Origin: Monilinia fructicola
Lineage: Eukaryota; Ascomycota; Leotiomycetes; Helotiales; Sclerotiniaceae
Length of the DNA: 64,000 bases
Direction of reading: 5' to 3'
Assembly (NCBI GenBank): GCA_008692225.1
Contig: VICG01000002.1
Location: 1,070,001-1,134,000 of the forward strand
The position numbers and the translations under genes were made by a program. A model generated the notes under the pieces. That model was not told the origin of the DNA. It was given only the letters and a program-made list of their open reading frames with translations, and made no database searches. Shown here piece by piece: positions 25,735 to 36,732 of the stretch (its first letter is position 1; the number at the start of each line of letters is the position of its first letter).

Positions 25735-27120
25735 TCATGTAGCAGGAGCTGGAAGGCCACGCGCAGCTTGCTCATCGGCACGAATGGGTGCAAAGAATGG
25801 ATGAGCCATGGCTTCCTTAGCGGTCAAACGATCCTGAATCATATGTCAGCATGAATTAAAGTAAAGATCATGAACGGTGTCATACCTGGTGATCATATCG
25901 GAGGAGTTTATCCAAGAAGTCGATAGCCTCATTAGTAACGAATCTCTGGTTTTCGGCATTGACAAAGCTGTGCCAATTCTTCTTTGGAAATCTACCTAAG
26001 ATATCATCATATTGTGCGTCAAGCTCAATCTCATATTTGTCGAGGTAGTCGAATAAGTCTTCGGTACCGAGAACTTTAGCAATCTTGACTAACTGGTCCG
26101 AGTTGCTGTTTCCGTGGAAGAAAGGTTCCTTTCGGAAGATCATTGAAGCAAACATGGCACCTAATGACCACATGTCCAAGGAGTAGTCGTATTCTTGAAA
26201 GTCAACGAGCAATTCGGGTCCCTTGAAATATCTTGATGCAACTCGAACGTTATACTCTGTGCCTTGGTGATAAAATTCGGCGAGACCCCAATCGATAAGT
26301 CTCAACTAAACCCTAAGTGTTAGCCGAGGTGACTTATAGCTGGCGACAAGTCTACCTTTCTATTCTCATGATCAATCATGACATTGTGAGGCTTGACATC
26401 TCTGTGCATAATACCTTTGCTGTGACAAAAGTCTAGCGCCTATCAAGATTAGCAACTCCTGAACCTACTGACCATTTGGACGCCATACCTTCAAGAGCTC
26501 ATAAATATAAAACCGGACATCATAATCAACAAACTTAGGATAAAGGCTTCGGAAGTCGGTATTGTTGACAAATTCGAAAATCAAGGAAGGTGTTTTGCTC
26601 TGCATCATATATGAGTCGTCTGTTTCTGCTTCAATGGAATCTTCAAGACCGGTGAGGACCGATGCTCCATTCTTCTCCTTAGAGAGGCAAAAAGCATCGG
26701 TTGGAGTACTAGGAAATGTTGGATTTACTTGACTATCCCTAACAACATCGAGGAGGGCGACAATATTCGGACCTCCTGATAAGTTCTGTAGGATCTTGAT
26801 CTCTCTCTTGATCTTCTTCTTCTTGACTGGCTTCAACACCTTAATCACACATTTCTGATAGTTGGCCACATTGATTCCCTCAAAGACTTCCGAGTACTTT
26901 CCTCGTCCTACACGAGCGCGCACCCGAGAGTCAGTAACCAGCACACATAGCCACGAGCGGGTAAAATCAAAACAAGACTTGGGGAATGAGGCATTTTCGA
27001 CTTACCAATCTTGCGCACAACCTCATAGTTCTCCAACACGCCCCAGGTGATATTCACGCTATCATAATCCCAGTATGCCCGTGGCATCTGCTGATTGACA
27101 TCCGCATAGACGCGAGCCAT
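25735..27120 (-). CDS. Casein kinase 2 catalytic subunit alpha
   Basis: Constitutive Ser/Thr kinase acting on acidic substrates in nucleus and cytoplasm. Starts [19 protein letters not shown], has glycine loop [30 protein letters not shown] with the CK2-specific Lys cluster, catalytic loop [16 protein letters not shown] in place of DFG (a CK2 hallmark) and [21 protein letters not shown]. Exons: 27120-27006, 26907-26729, 26599-26489, 26439-26356, 26305-25886 and 25833-25735, summing to 335 residues, the usual CK2 alpha length. The 129-nt segment 26728-26600 between DSQ and [10 protein letters not shown] has GTAAAT...GCAG ends but no stop in frame, so it is either an intron or a 43-residue insertion in the kinase N-lobe; the family length argues for intron. 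The frame is intact throughout. Divergent from the Rpp1 gene. Confidence 0.96.
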
Positions 27121-27575
27121 TTTGAGGCTGGCCTGCGACGGGAAAGCGCAGCGCAAGTCGTATAAAGATGGCTTTTTTGAAGTTATCGAGATACGGGGTA
27201 GGTCACGAATAGATAAGAACCTGACTATTCGACCGAGTGGCTCTGGTCAAGAATCGCAGGATGACCTTGTACGATGTTGTAGAAAATAATGATCTGAGGT
27301 TGATGTGCTACGAATTCTTGATGGATTGTTAAGACACCCCGCGCTAGCGCAGGAGTTATTTTCCGACGCATGGCCTGAAATAATAGGCCAACGACAGCCT
27401 TCCAAGATTTTTAACAAACTTGTCCAAGGCTGAATCATGAACGACAATTTTTGTATCAACGTTCATCTTTTACAAACATTCAACAGATACTGTCACAACC
27501 TGAAAGAGTATTACAGAGGGACATATAGGGAGACCATGAATTAAAGAACTATCAGACATAATAAACACTCCGAAC
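27121..27575. promoter_or_regulatory. Divergent promoter region, CK2 alpha / Rpp1
   Basis: Both genes start at the edges of this 455-bp segment and point outward. No named control element is visible. Confidence 0.45.
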
Positions 27576-28574
27576 ATGCTCTACGATCTCAATATCCCTT
27601 GGTCATCAAGTAAAGACCCTCTTGATCTCCAAAGGACCATTTCATTCCTTTCAGAATTAGGCTATGGCACCATAGCCCTCAATCACACCCATAGTGGACC
27701 GCTTCCTTCTAATATAATCAATCCAATACCTACGACCTTTCCCTTCACAACTCCACCCAAAACTGTCATCCTCCGCCGCTGTACCCTCGTGGTCACCGAT
27801 CCTTCTCTCAATCACCGTCTCTCAGCCCTTTCACCCGCCTACGATATCCTCGCGATTCGACCTACCACCGAGAAGGCTTTCCTCGCAGCATGTCTTAGTC
27901 TAACCGAACATTCACTCATATCCCTCGACCTTACACAACGATTCCCATTCCATTTCAAACCCAAACCTCTCATGGCGGCTATACATCGCGGGATCAGATT
28001 CGAAATCTGTTATGCGCAAGCTACGATGGAAGATTCGAATGCGCGCAAGAATTTCATAAGCAATTGTTTGGGAATATTTCGAGCCACGAGGGGCAGAGGA
28101 ATTGTAATAAGCAGTGAAGCGAAGACTGCCTTGGGTGCGAGGGGCCCGGCAGATGTGGTTAATCTGATGGCCGTGTGGGGATTGGGCAGAGAAAGGGGTA
28201 TGGAGGGACTGGGAGATAACCCGAGATCAGTGGTCATAAATGAGGGCTTGAAGAGAAGCTCTTTCAGGGGAGTAGTGGATGTGGTCTACGGCGGGGAAAG
28301 GAGGGTCACGAAGGATGCTGAAATCAACGAGACACAGAGGAATAAAGGAAAAAACGGAGAAAAGGGGAAGGGGAAGAGGAAGGCCGATGAGAAGGAGGTA
28401 AGAGAGAATGAGCCACCTCAAATAAGCAAGAGGCAGGCAAAGAAACAGAAAATGGAAGCACTGAAAGCAGCCGGATCCAATTCGAGCTCATCAAATGAGA
28501 CAACCCCCATAGGAGAAACGAGTTTCACAGTTGTAGACAGCCATAATACAATAAAAGCGAAAACAAATAGTTGA
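27576..28574 (+). CDS. RNase P/MRP protein subunit p30 (Rpp30/Rpp1)
   Basis: Protein subunit of nuclear RNase P (5' maturation of tRNA) and RNase MRP (rRNA processing). A single 332-codon exon. The N-terminus MLYDLNIPW resembles the MYDLNI-like start of the family; the TIM-barrel-like fold is suggested by YGTIALNHTHSG, YDILAIRPTTEKAFLAACLS, SLISLDLTQRFPF, and the hallmark region AIHRGIRFEICYAQATMEDSNARKNFISN. GRGIVISSEA and the ARGPADVVNLMAVWGL stretch follow. The last 80 residues are Lys/Glu-rich and likely disordered, with a KRQAKKQK nuclear-localisation-like motif. Frame intact, no introns. The ATG is the first in frame after an AT-rich leader. Confidence 0.87.
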   Translation: MLYDLNIPWSSSKDPLDLQRTISFLSELGYGTIALNHTHSGPLPSNIINPIPTTFPFTTPPKTVILRRCTLVVTDPSLNHRLSALSPAYDILAIRPTTEKAFLAACLSLTEHSLISLDLTQRFPFHFKPKPLMAAIHRGIRFEICYAQATMEDSNARKNFISNCLGIFRATRGRGIVISSEAKTALGARGPADVVNLMAVWGLGRERGMEGLGDNPRSVVINEGLKRSSFRGVVDVVYGGERRVTKDAEINETQRNKGKNGEKGKGKRKADEKEVRENEPPQISKRQAKKQKMEALKAAGSNSSSSNETTPIGETSFTVVDSHNTIKAKTNS

Positions 28575-28756
28575 TATTTATCTTTTTTCATTGCTATTTT
28601 CCTTCTGTGGTGTCATATTTGAACGTATATTTACATCGAATTTGGTATCTTTCGGGAATCTAGCCCTACAGGATCTGATATTACATCTAATTTTATCCCA
28701 TTTCATTAATATATGTAAGCATCAAGCTTCAAGTCTCAAACCTCCAGCCTCAAAAC
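28575..28756. other. Short convergent intergenic region
   Basis: Only 182 bp separate the 3' ends of the Rpp1 gene (+) and the secreted protein gene (-). AT-rich; no structured terminator recognised. Confidence 0.4.
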
Positions 28757-29632
28757 TCATTTTCGGACCGCGGTCGCCACTGCAAGACTGCCAAGATCTA
28801 AACTGTTGGTCAAGGAGAACGTGTTGATATCCATAGGTTTCGGTTGTTGCGCGACTTGTGCAGCTCCAAGTGCAGGAGGTGCTGCTACTCCCGCTTGTTG
28901 TTGAGCTGGCGGGGTGTTTGTCGGAGCGGGTTCTTGAATAGCGGCCTCGGTTAGTGACTTGCTTGTCGGGGCGGGTTCTTGAATAGCAGCTTCGGTCAGT
29001 GACTTGCTAGATGATGACAGAGGTGTAGACGCAGGTGGGACCATGGGTGTACAAGGAGCTTTTAACACGAGTTAGTCCATGAAAACCAGTTTGAAGTAGA
29101 TTCACCATACCCGACACCATCATAGTCACTGTGACCATTGATGTGACTACTGACATTTGTGTAGCATTCATATAAACCATTACTTGCTGGGTGACTGTTT
29201 GGGTAACCATTTGAGGTAGAGGGGTAACGTAGACAGTAGGCGGAGCACCAGATGCGTAGACTGTCGAAGTGAGGAAAGAGAATTGACCACTAAGAATGTC
29301 AGTCCATAAATATGATCAAAGACTGATAAGAACAATCATACCCAGTACCTGCAGCCTGCACAGCTCCTGTTGGTGCCGCCGCTCCCTGAATGCTTTTCGT
29401 GACCGTCTTTGTGATTTCTTTCGTCACTGCTGGCGCTGCCGCTCCTTTACCACCCTTTCCACCCTTTTCACCCTCGAGAGCTGCAATGATATCACTCAAG
29501 CCTCTAGCTTGATACGCATATCCCTAAACTATTGTCAGTTCCATCAAGTATTGGCCGTCTCAAAAATCATACCTGGACAAGACTTGCTGCTCCTACTACG
29601 ATCAATAATGATGTTCTTAAAATTCCCCTCAT
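28757..29632 (-). CDS. Predicted secreted protein with internal repeat
   Basis: Four exons: 29632-29573, 29523-29342, 29289-29111 and 29058-28757. The first exon encodes MRGILRTSLLIVVGAASLVQ, a typical signal peptide, followed by a Gly/Lys/Ala segment (GKGGKGAAAP), a Val/Thr-rich segment with repeated TVT and MVTVTMM motifs, and a Ser/Pro/Ala-rich tail. The tail holds two tandem 15-residue copies of KSLTEAAIQEPAPT. One NAT sequon is present and Cys is nearly absent. No transmembrane or obvious GPI-anchor end is visible, so cell-wall or extracellular location is inferred from the signal and the low-complexity body. No family recognised. All splice joints conserve frame. Confidence 0.68.
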
Positions 29633-31602
29633 CCTTTCTCTTGAAGTTCGCCGTTAACGTGATATGGTGAAATTTTCTGCTCCTTCACTTGATAATTGCT
29701 ATATATTAATAAATATCGATGACAACAGCCCAGCCGTCGTATGAAAAAAGAAATGAATATGAGAAGAAAGTGAGTGAGCGTGACCTGCAGCTGCAGAATT
29801 AAAATTGATTAGATGAAAAGAAAACATTAAGAGAGAGTGCTCAGATGATAAGAGGTTCAAAGGGAGAGGCGGAAACAGCTATGCATACAAGTTTGAACCC
29901 GTGCATCAAAGAGCTTGGCGCTATGATTGAGAGTTGAAGCACTACGATGCGAAATCCTGGATGTAGATCCTCGACACCAATAGGAGTGCATTCTCGAACG
30001 GATGAAAATTAGATCATGGCGTCGCCAAACTTACGAACCGCCAGGCTCTTCAATTGTGATTCAATGTTACATGACTTGAGTCGCCATATCCGGATTCACA
30101 GCAGACTTGCCGTAAAACACGACAGGGGAACTGATTCAACCGAGTGAGGATGGAGATATTTCAAGGGTATTCAGTGTCACGGTTGAGTGAAAGAAACCCG
30201 ATGAGTCGATGCAAAATGTGAAGAGTAGGAAAACCAAATACAAACACGAATAACTAGCACAAAAGCGGTCACTCGAGAAACCTTTGGGAGAAGATTGCTA
30301 AAAGGATGTAAGAGATGAAGGAATCTCAAACGTCTGAGAGTTTTTGATGTATGAGGGGAAAGGGCAAATCCCAGACATGTGGGGTTTCAAGTCTAGCTTG
30401 GCGGCGTGAGCATTCAAAAACGGTTCTTCCGACTTTTGGGTTGGTGAAATCATGAATAGAATCAAAATTGTAGAAAATTCATTAACCGCGATAGATTCAT
30501 GATTAATTTCCCTCTGGATATTTGACGAACCTGCCAAGTAAGTACCTAGGTACCCATTAAGGTTAGAACTACCTAGTACCTACCTACCCAACAGATTCAC
30601 GGAAGATTTCCCCCATGTTCACGGGTAACCTTACCCCTTCATGATAACCGACCTCTAGCAGCGGATCTTACAAGACAGCCAAATTCAAAAAAAAACAAAA
30701 AAAACATAGAACTACGGAGTAAAGAAGAATAGAACTAAAGAAGAAAGATCTTCAGCCTTGCATAAATGAGAACTTGGGTTAGGTGAGTAGCTGGAAATAG
30801 AGCTACATAACCTTACCACTTGTAGATAGATGATCATGCAAATAAGCTAGCTAACAGTAAAAGAGATCGGGGGTATCAACTTCCGGTCTGGTGGTGGTCT
30901 AACCTTGCTTGAGAATAATCTAGAACAACTAGGTAGGTACTAGGTACAAGTAGTTCTACCGGCAGAGGAGATGCTAGCCTCGATGACTACGTACGAATTA
31001 ATAATCACCAAATCACAATCTAGTACGTCATGATCGAGCCAAACATTTGTACTGCATTCGATTTCACGGACGTTTCAATGATGAAGAGGAATCAAAGATC
31101 TAAAACGGTATAGGCAAGGTAGTCGAGTATGTGTATGCTACCCAGTTATGGTTCTCATAAGGATAACCTAACCTTATCTACATACTACATACCTACTAGC
31201 TAATTAGTAGTAACCTCACTCTTGAATTGGATTTGATGATTCTCTTAACAACAAACACATCTCTCGACTCATATTTCATATTATTTGAAGTCGTCAGTGG
31301 CTGTTGCTACACAACTCTTCAATACGTATATATCAAATCTTCCATACTAATTACTCATTAGTAGACTTGACCACAGACTTAAATACAGGAAATATTAGAT
31401 CTAGCAGCTGGGCTGACATCAAGCTCTTCCAACACGGCTGGAGGTAGTAGTCACTAGCCTTTTGATCTCATCTTCCTTTCACTTCCATTTATTCATACAT
31501 TGTTCATTCTTCCTTCCTTCCTAAATAATCTTCTACACCCCTCGAATAACACAACAACTACAATCAATTGCATATATCTACGAGTATAGAACTATTGCAA
31601 AC
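29633..31602. other. Intergenic, nothing recognised
   Basis: About 2 kb between divergent genes with AT-rich patches and a TACCTAGGTA palindrome at 30543-30552. CT-rich and T-rich runs around 31480-31560 are a plausible leader of the DUF1295 gene. The open frame at 30298-30537 is without motif. Confidence 0.45.
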
Positions 31603-32714
31603 ATGACAGTCGTTCATGTTCTAGATGACTACTATCTTGCAATTACGCTCTTGATTACTGTTGCATATCAACTGTTCTTCTTCTCCATTGCCTTTTCTCT
31701 CAAGTTTGATAAACTTACAGGTAATATATACATACATCGACGGCTTTTCCTTCACTAACATATAATTAAGACTTTGCTGGGGGAACGAACTTTGTTGTAC
31801 TGGCTATCATAACCCTTGCATTCAGTGGTCATCACAATGCACGCCAAATTGTCGTCTCTCTCTTTATCATGATATGGGGAGCCCGTCTTTCAGCATTCCT
31901 GTTATTCCGAATCCTCAAAACCGGAAAGGATGATAGATTCGACGATAAGCGCGATAACTTCTTTAAATTCCTTGGCTTCTGGGTGGCCCAAATGTTTTGG
32001 GTTTGGATTGTCTCGTTACCTGTCACGCTTTTGAATTCCCCAAAAGTCACGAGATTTCCACAACCAGCATTTGGGACGGCTAGTGATATTGCTGGGGTCA
32101 TCCTCTATGCAATCGGTATTATTATGGAGAGTGTGAGCGATATTCAGAAGTATCTCTTCAAAGTTCAAAATAGCGATAAGTCGAAAATTTGTGACAAGGG
32201 GTTTTTCTCATGGAGTCGCCACCCAAACTACTTTGGAGAGATTATCATTCAATTCGGTAGGTTTCCTCTCATCTATTCGATATCTCTCGCTAAATATGCT
32301 GTAGCTATTTTTATGATTGCAGTATCACCAGCTGCCGAAGGTTTTGTTCACGGTGGAGCTCGTAAAGCTCTCTATGCTTCAATCATTGGTCCAATATTCC
32401 TCACTACTCTCCTCATGTTTGTATCCGGCTTGACACTCCAAGAGAGACCTGGAGCCAAGAAACGATATGAGAATAACAACCATTGGGAGGAATACTCGCA
32501 ATACCTTAAACAAACAAGCATCTTAATTCCTTTCCCGCCTCAACTTTATGTGAGGGTGCCCACGATATTGAAACGAACGATTTTCTTAGAATTTCCTATC
32601 TATGTATTTGACCCAGCAAAGCATGCTGATGTTGGTCAAGGCCAGCATGATGCGGAGGAAGGTCGTCAGTCACATGGAGGAGATCGAGAAAGCACTGATC
32701 GCTTGGCCAAATAA
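31603..32714 (+). CDS. DUF1295 / steroid 5-alpha-reductase-like membrane protein
   Basis: Integral ER-type membrane protein of the DUF1295 group, related to isoprenylcysteine methyltransferase and steroid reductases; no substrate is established. Exons 31603-31720, 31771-32256 and 32305-32714 give 337 residues. Hydrophobic helices open the protein (YLAITLLITVAYQLFFFSIAF, then GGTNFVVLAIITLAF), and the diagnostic motifs GFFSWSRHPNYFGEII, SPAAEG and LQERPGAKKRYE follow. The last 40 residues (DPAKHADVGQG) match the family tail. The second intron is only 48 nt and has no stop in frame. Splicing it restores the expected IIIQF-AIFMIAVSPAAEG joint. Frame intact. Confidence 0.88.
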
Positions 32715-33331
32715 GTTCCAATCGACTAACTTGATGTAATAATGAATATGGATGGCTTCATTTGGACATGGAGATTTATAATGGCGATGATCTTCGGTTG
32801 CTCTAACTTGATGGTCTTTCATAGCAGAAATACCCTCTTTCTTTCGCTTTGTCATTTCCACCGGAACAGAGCTCGCATATTTCTTAACGGCGCAATACCT
32901 TCAATACTTACTTATGTATATATACACGGAAATATATAAATAATCATTAATGCACGCAAAGCGCAACATGGCGTTCCGCCCGGTTCATCATGTGATGACG
33001 ATGAGTCAAACCAAAACAGGCAGTCATCCACCCTTGCATCTTCCACCTTCCATCTTCCATCGTCCATTTGCAAGCTTTCCCAGATTTTCTTCTAACACAA
33101 TACCTGATAATCACCACACACACTCACCTTCCCTTCATCCCCCTCAATGATTCTCCCAATTCTCCTCCCGTGAGATATCATTTATAATTGTATTCCTCCC
33201 CCCAGCTTTCAATTACCCCATTACCCCACCTTTCCTCCCACCGGCCATCCAATCACAATCTTCGCATCTGGGGGCTATCATCACCACGAGCAAGCAGGCA
33301 AGCAAGCAAGCAAGCAAGCAAGCAAGAAACA
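32715..33331. other. Intergenic with CAAG repeat
   Basis: 617 bp between two plus-strand genes. A short (CAAG)n run at about 33294-33326 lies directly before the next gene's ATG and probably sits in its 5' leader. Otherwise AT- and CT-rich, nothing recognised. Confidence 0.45.
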
Positions 33332-34240
33332 ATGAACGTCTCCTGCCAATGCCAAAATGTAGTTTTCAAGACCCCGCTCCCGAAACCATTGGCCATATAC
33401 ATTTGTCACTGCAGTGTAAGATCCACCATATCGTTCCCCCTTATCGTACCATCTCGCGTCTCGTCTCACACATGCTTTCCCATCCGTGTCGCGGTTCTCT
33501 ACGCTCTGCATGGCATCTGAGCAGTGAGCAGTGAGCAGAAGGAGAAAGAGAATGGCGGAGGAAAGGCATGCATGCAGAAAGCGAGGCGGTGATCACAAGA
33601 CCAGGATTCATTAACACATCTCTCGCCGCGCCAGGAATGCCAGCGACAATCCTCCTCGGCCTTTGGCGCCTCGGCCATCTTCCCCCGCTTTCCGCTGCCG
33701 TGTCCCGAGTTCCTGGCCGTCTATACGTTGGTCCCCGTTCCCCTGCCGGCGTCTCGCCCGCCCCCGCCCCCGCCCCATCCCCGGTTTGCCCGACGGCGCT
33801 AACCTTCTTCCTGAACAGCCGCCCCACCGCCTCCGGCCATACCGTGAATTGTTATTTTTGCAGAGTGTGCGGGACGCGTGTGATACACAGCACGCCGGGG
33901 AAAAGTGTGGTGAGTGTTAAGGGGGGGTGTATTGAGGGGTTGGACTGGGCGAAGGCGAAGCATATTTGGGTGAAGAGGGCGATGGTGCCGATTCCCGTGA
34001 GTTTTTCTTTTGGGTTTTGTTCGGAGGGTGTGGAAGTGGTTTGGGGGGGGAGGGAGTAAGAAAGAGATGGGGAGGATGGGGAGAGTGACATGGGGTGGGA
34101 CCTGATGAAATTATGGACTAACGTGTAGACAGGAAGGAGCAGAGCTATCAGAGGAAGATCCAGAACATGCACCTTATATTTGTCGGACAACAGATCTTAG
34201 GAAAAACGGAAGCGAGACGATGGAGGCAGAGGCCGCTTGA
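33332..34240 (+). CDS. GFA/Mss4-fold protein (glutathione-dependent formaldehyde-activating-like)
   Basis: Small zinc-binding protein of the GFA/CENP-V fold; family members include formaldehyde-glutathione adduct enzymes, but most fungal copies have unknown substrates. Four exons: 33332-33415, 33635-33726, 33819-33996 and 34133-34240, giving 153 residues. Zinc ligands are visible as CQCQ near the start, CHC-x2-CQ (CHCSECQRQSSSAFG), and CYFCRVCGTR. The sequence FPLPCPEFLAVYTRPTASGHTVN spans the exon 2/3 joint. The intron 1 donor is GTAAGA, that of intron 2 is GTTGGT and that of intron 3 is GTGAGT. High GC in exons 2 and 3 (notably 33640-33850) contrasts with its flanks. A domain-level family call is sound, but an enzymatic role is not proven. 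Confidence 0.83.
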
Positions 34241-34485
34241 GGGTAAATTTTAGCGAATGGAGCGCTGTGGTTAACATACGTATAGATTGACAACAATTAT
34301 TTTTATAAGATTACCACAGAAGAATGCTAGATCTTGACATTTGAAACTTGAAACTTGGGTTTGAACGATTATGTTCCTTGATCATAAGATATTCTTTTTT
34401 CACAAGTCATACGGAATGAAACGTGACGCTCGCTAATTGAACGCTAATTGAGCGTTGCAAATATAATTCCAACTTTCCCGCGCAG

Positions 34486-35275
34486 TCATGCCATGCCACC
34501 GTTCACCTTAAGTGTCTGACCAGTGATCCAAGAACTAGCACTACCACTCAAAAATGCCACAACATCTGCGATCTCCTCTGGCTGTCCAATCCTATTCTGA
34601 GGATTAAATCCCGCAATGGTCTTCAAAAGCTGCTCACTCTTGCCCTTAAGGAATAGCTCAGTGGACGTTGGCCCTGGTGCTACGGTATTAACCGTGATGC
34701 CTTTACGTGCAAGGTCTTTCGAAAGACCTCGTGTCATTTGCTCGATTGCTCCTTTTGACATGATGTAGGTTAGGTAGTTTGGTGTTACTGTGCTGGCGTG
34801 GCATTGGGTTGTAGAGAAGAGAATGATGCGAGAACCGGGTGCCATATGAGGAACGGATTTCTAGAGATATCAGGAAGCCATTTAATTCGCTATTGAATTC
34901 ACGACGTACCTGGGCAAGAAATAATGGTCCTTTGACATTCAAGTTGAACGTCTGGTCAAACTCTGTCCCCGTGACATTTTCCAACTCATTCAACTTCATA
35001 GTTGCAGTACACGAAACTAAAATATCAATCTTTCCATAGTTCTCAACAGCAGTATCTACCAATCTTGAGATCTCTTCGACGTTCCCGGCATCAGCTTTGA
35101 TGGCCGTAGCGTCCTCTTCCCCTATGAGTGAAATGACTTCTTCTGCTGCGGATGAGTCATTGCTGTAGTTCACGACTACTTTTGCTCCATCGCGTGCGAG
35201 GCGGAGAGAGATTGCTCGTCCGATTCCTTTGCTTCCACCGGTTACGAGGGCGACTTTTCCAGAGAGGGGTTGCAT
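34486..35275 (-). CDS. Short-chain dehydrogenase/reductase
   Basis: NAD(P)-dependent oxidoreductase of the classical SDR type, 246 residues in two exons (35275-34910, 34860-34486) across a 49-nt intron with GTACGT donor. The cofactor loop is [10 protein letters not shown] (TGxxxGIG), the active site pair is in [12 protein letters not shown] (Y-x3-K) and the end is the typical [11 protein letters not shown]. The [10 protein letters not shown] stretch replaces the usual NNAG motif, which weakens but does not rule out catalysis. Similar proteins are often annotated as 3-ketoacyl-ACP reductase-like or sorbitol/versicolorin-type reductases; the substrate cannot be told. Convergent with the GFA gene and divergent from TFIIS. 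Confidence 0.93.
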
Positions 35276-36732
35276 TTTATAGGGATCGTGTGGGATACGA
35301 GAGGAAGGTTACAAAAAGTGTAGAGAGGATAGAAATGGTCTAAAGAGACTTGATTGATAGTATAACAAGTGATCAATCAATTTTGGACAATCCGTTGTAT
35401 TTATACTTATTTTCCAACCAAGGGAGACAGTTATTCGCATTCTGTGAGTCAACCTATGGCGCTTACCATATGATTTTCCACAGGCGGTGGAGTTATCGCC
35501 ATGGAGATGATATCACGCAAATTCGTAAACTCCATAGATAACTTGATTGTGCCATCGAGAAAACTTTCCGCAATAGCCGCAGTATCCTTGATGTATCACG
35601 GAGGTAAGGAGCCTCTCCATGGAGTTTGAGGATTGATAAGGCAATTCATATATCATTCCCATGCTGGGTTTGTGGGAGCAGAAAAGAGAAAAGTAACTCA
35701 CGCCCTTAGTAAGATCTTATCTATGCTCATTGACGAAAGAGAGATCTCTGCGGAGGTGTCAAGGTTGCTGGTCTTTGGATAGGCATTTAAAGATTGCAAG
35801 TCATGGAATATTCTAGAGTGGCACTCTCTCAACTTTGGAGGATCTTTGAATGCTCATTTGACATCTGATGTTGATATTGGGGTTGATGTTGATGTTGATA
35901 TTGATGTTGATATCGATGTTGATATTGATGTTGATATACACATACACATACATACGTAATCTTAACCTTATATACTGACTGACACGACAACGAACCCGAA
36001 CCCGAACTGAAGGCTGGCTCTAGAATTTGCTATATTTGTAAGCAAACAATAGTACAACAAACAATAGAATAACCAAGTTGTCATGATGAGAATGTGAATA
36101 TGTGAATACGTGAATATGTGAATATGAAGATGGTAACGTGATCTGTGTGTGTCATTGCTTCTTCTTTCTCTGATTAATAATCACCGGGCAACCCAAACAG
36201 TTGTAGTTTTGTACAGCAACTGGTCCGTGCATAAACATTTTGATAGTACAGGAAGGTCCATACCATCCATCCATACAGCAGGAATTGCAGAGTCCAGTAC
36301 TCAGGTAGTAGTTATAAGTTATTACTTACTGTATTGCTGTTAGTTTGTTGGTTGATTAGTTGATTAGTTGATGATTTGATTATTTGGTCCACGGATACTC
36401 AAATAACATCAGCCTTGCGATATTTATCAACAAACTTCTATCCTTCTATTCTGGAAATCAATTAAAACTATCAAAACCTTCAAAACAACAAACACACCCA
36501 CACTCATACACCCACCCACCACACACACACACACTCTCTCTCTTTTATAATCGACCTGGTTGCTTTTCTCGCTGTCTAATTCAACCTTTTTACATACATA
36601 CACCACATACATACATCCATAGAATCTGCGCATATCAAAATCTGATTCTTCGCTATCTGATCAATTCATATCAGTTTACAACAAAAGAAACAATCGCATA
36701 CACTCAAACTCGTCTATCTCCTTTCATTCAAG
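35276..36732. promoter_or_regulatory. Divergent intergenic region, SDR / TFIIS
   Basis: About 1.46 kb contains both 5' regions. A 6-bp GTTGAT/GATATT-type minisatellite spans 35867-35937 and an AC/CT-rich run (36511-36545) lies upstream of the TFIIS start. A direct TGAATATG/TGAATACG series is at 36090-36127. No named operator recognised. Confidence 0.45.
35867..35937 (+). repeat. Minisatellite of 6-bp GTTGAT-type units
   Basis: Alternating GATGTT and GATATT hexamers, about 12 units, slightly imperfect (one GGGTT and one ATCGAT variant). It lies in the SDR/TFIIS divergent spacer. Confidence 0.75.
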
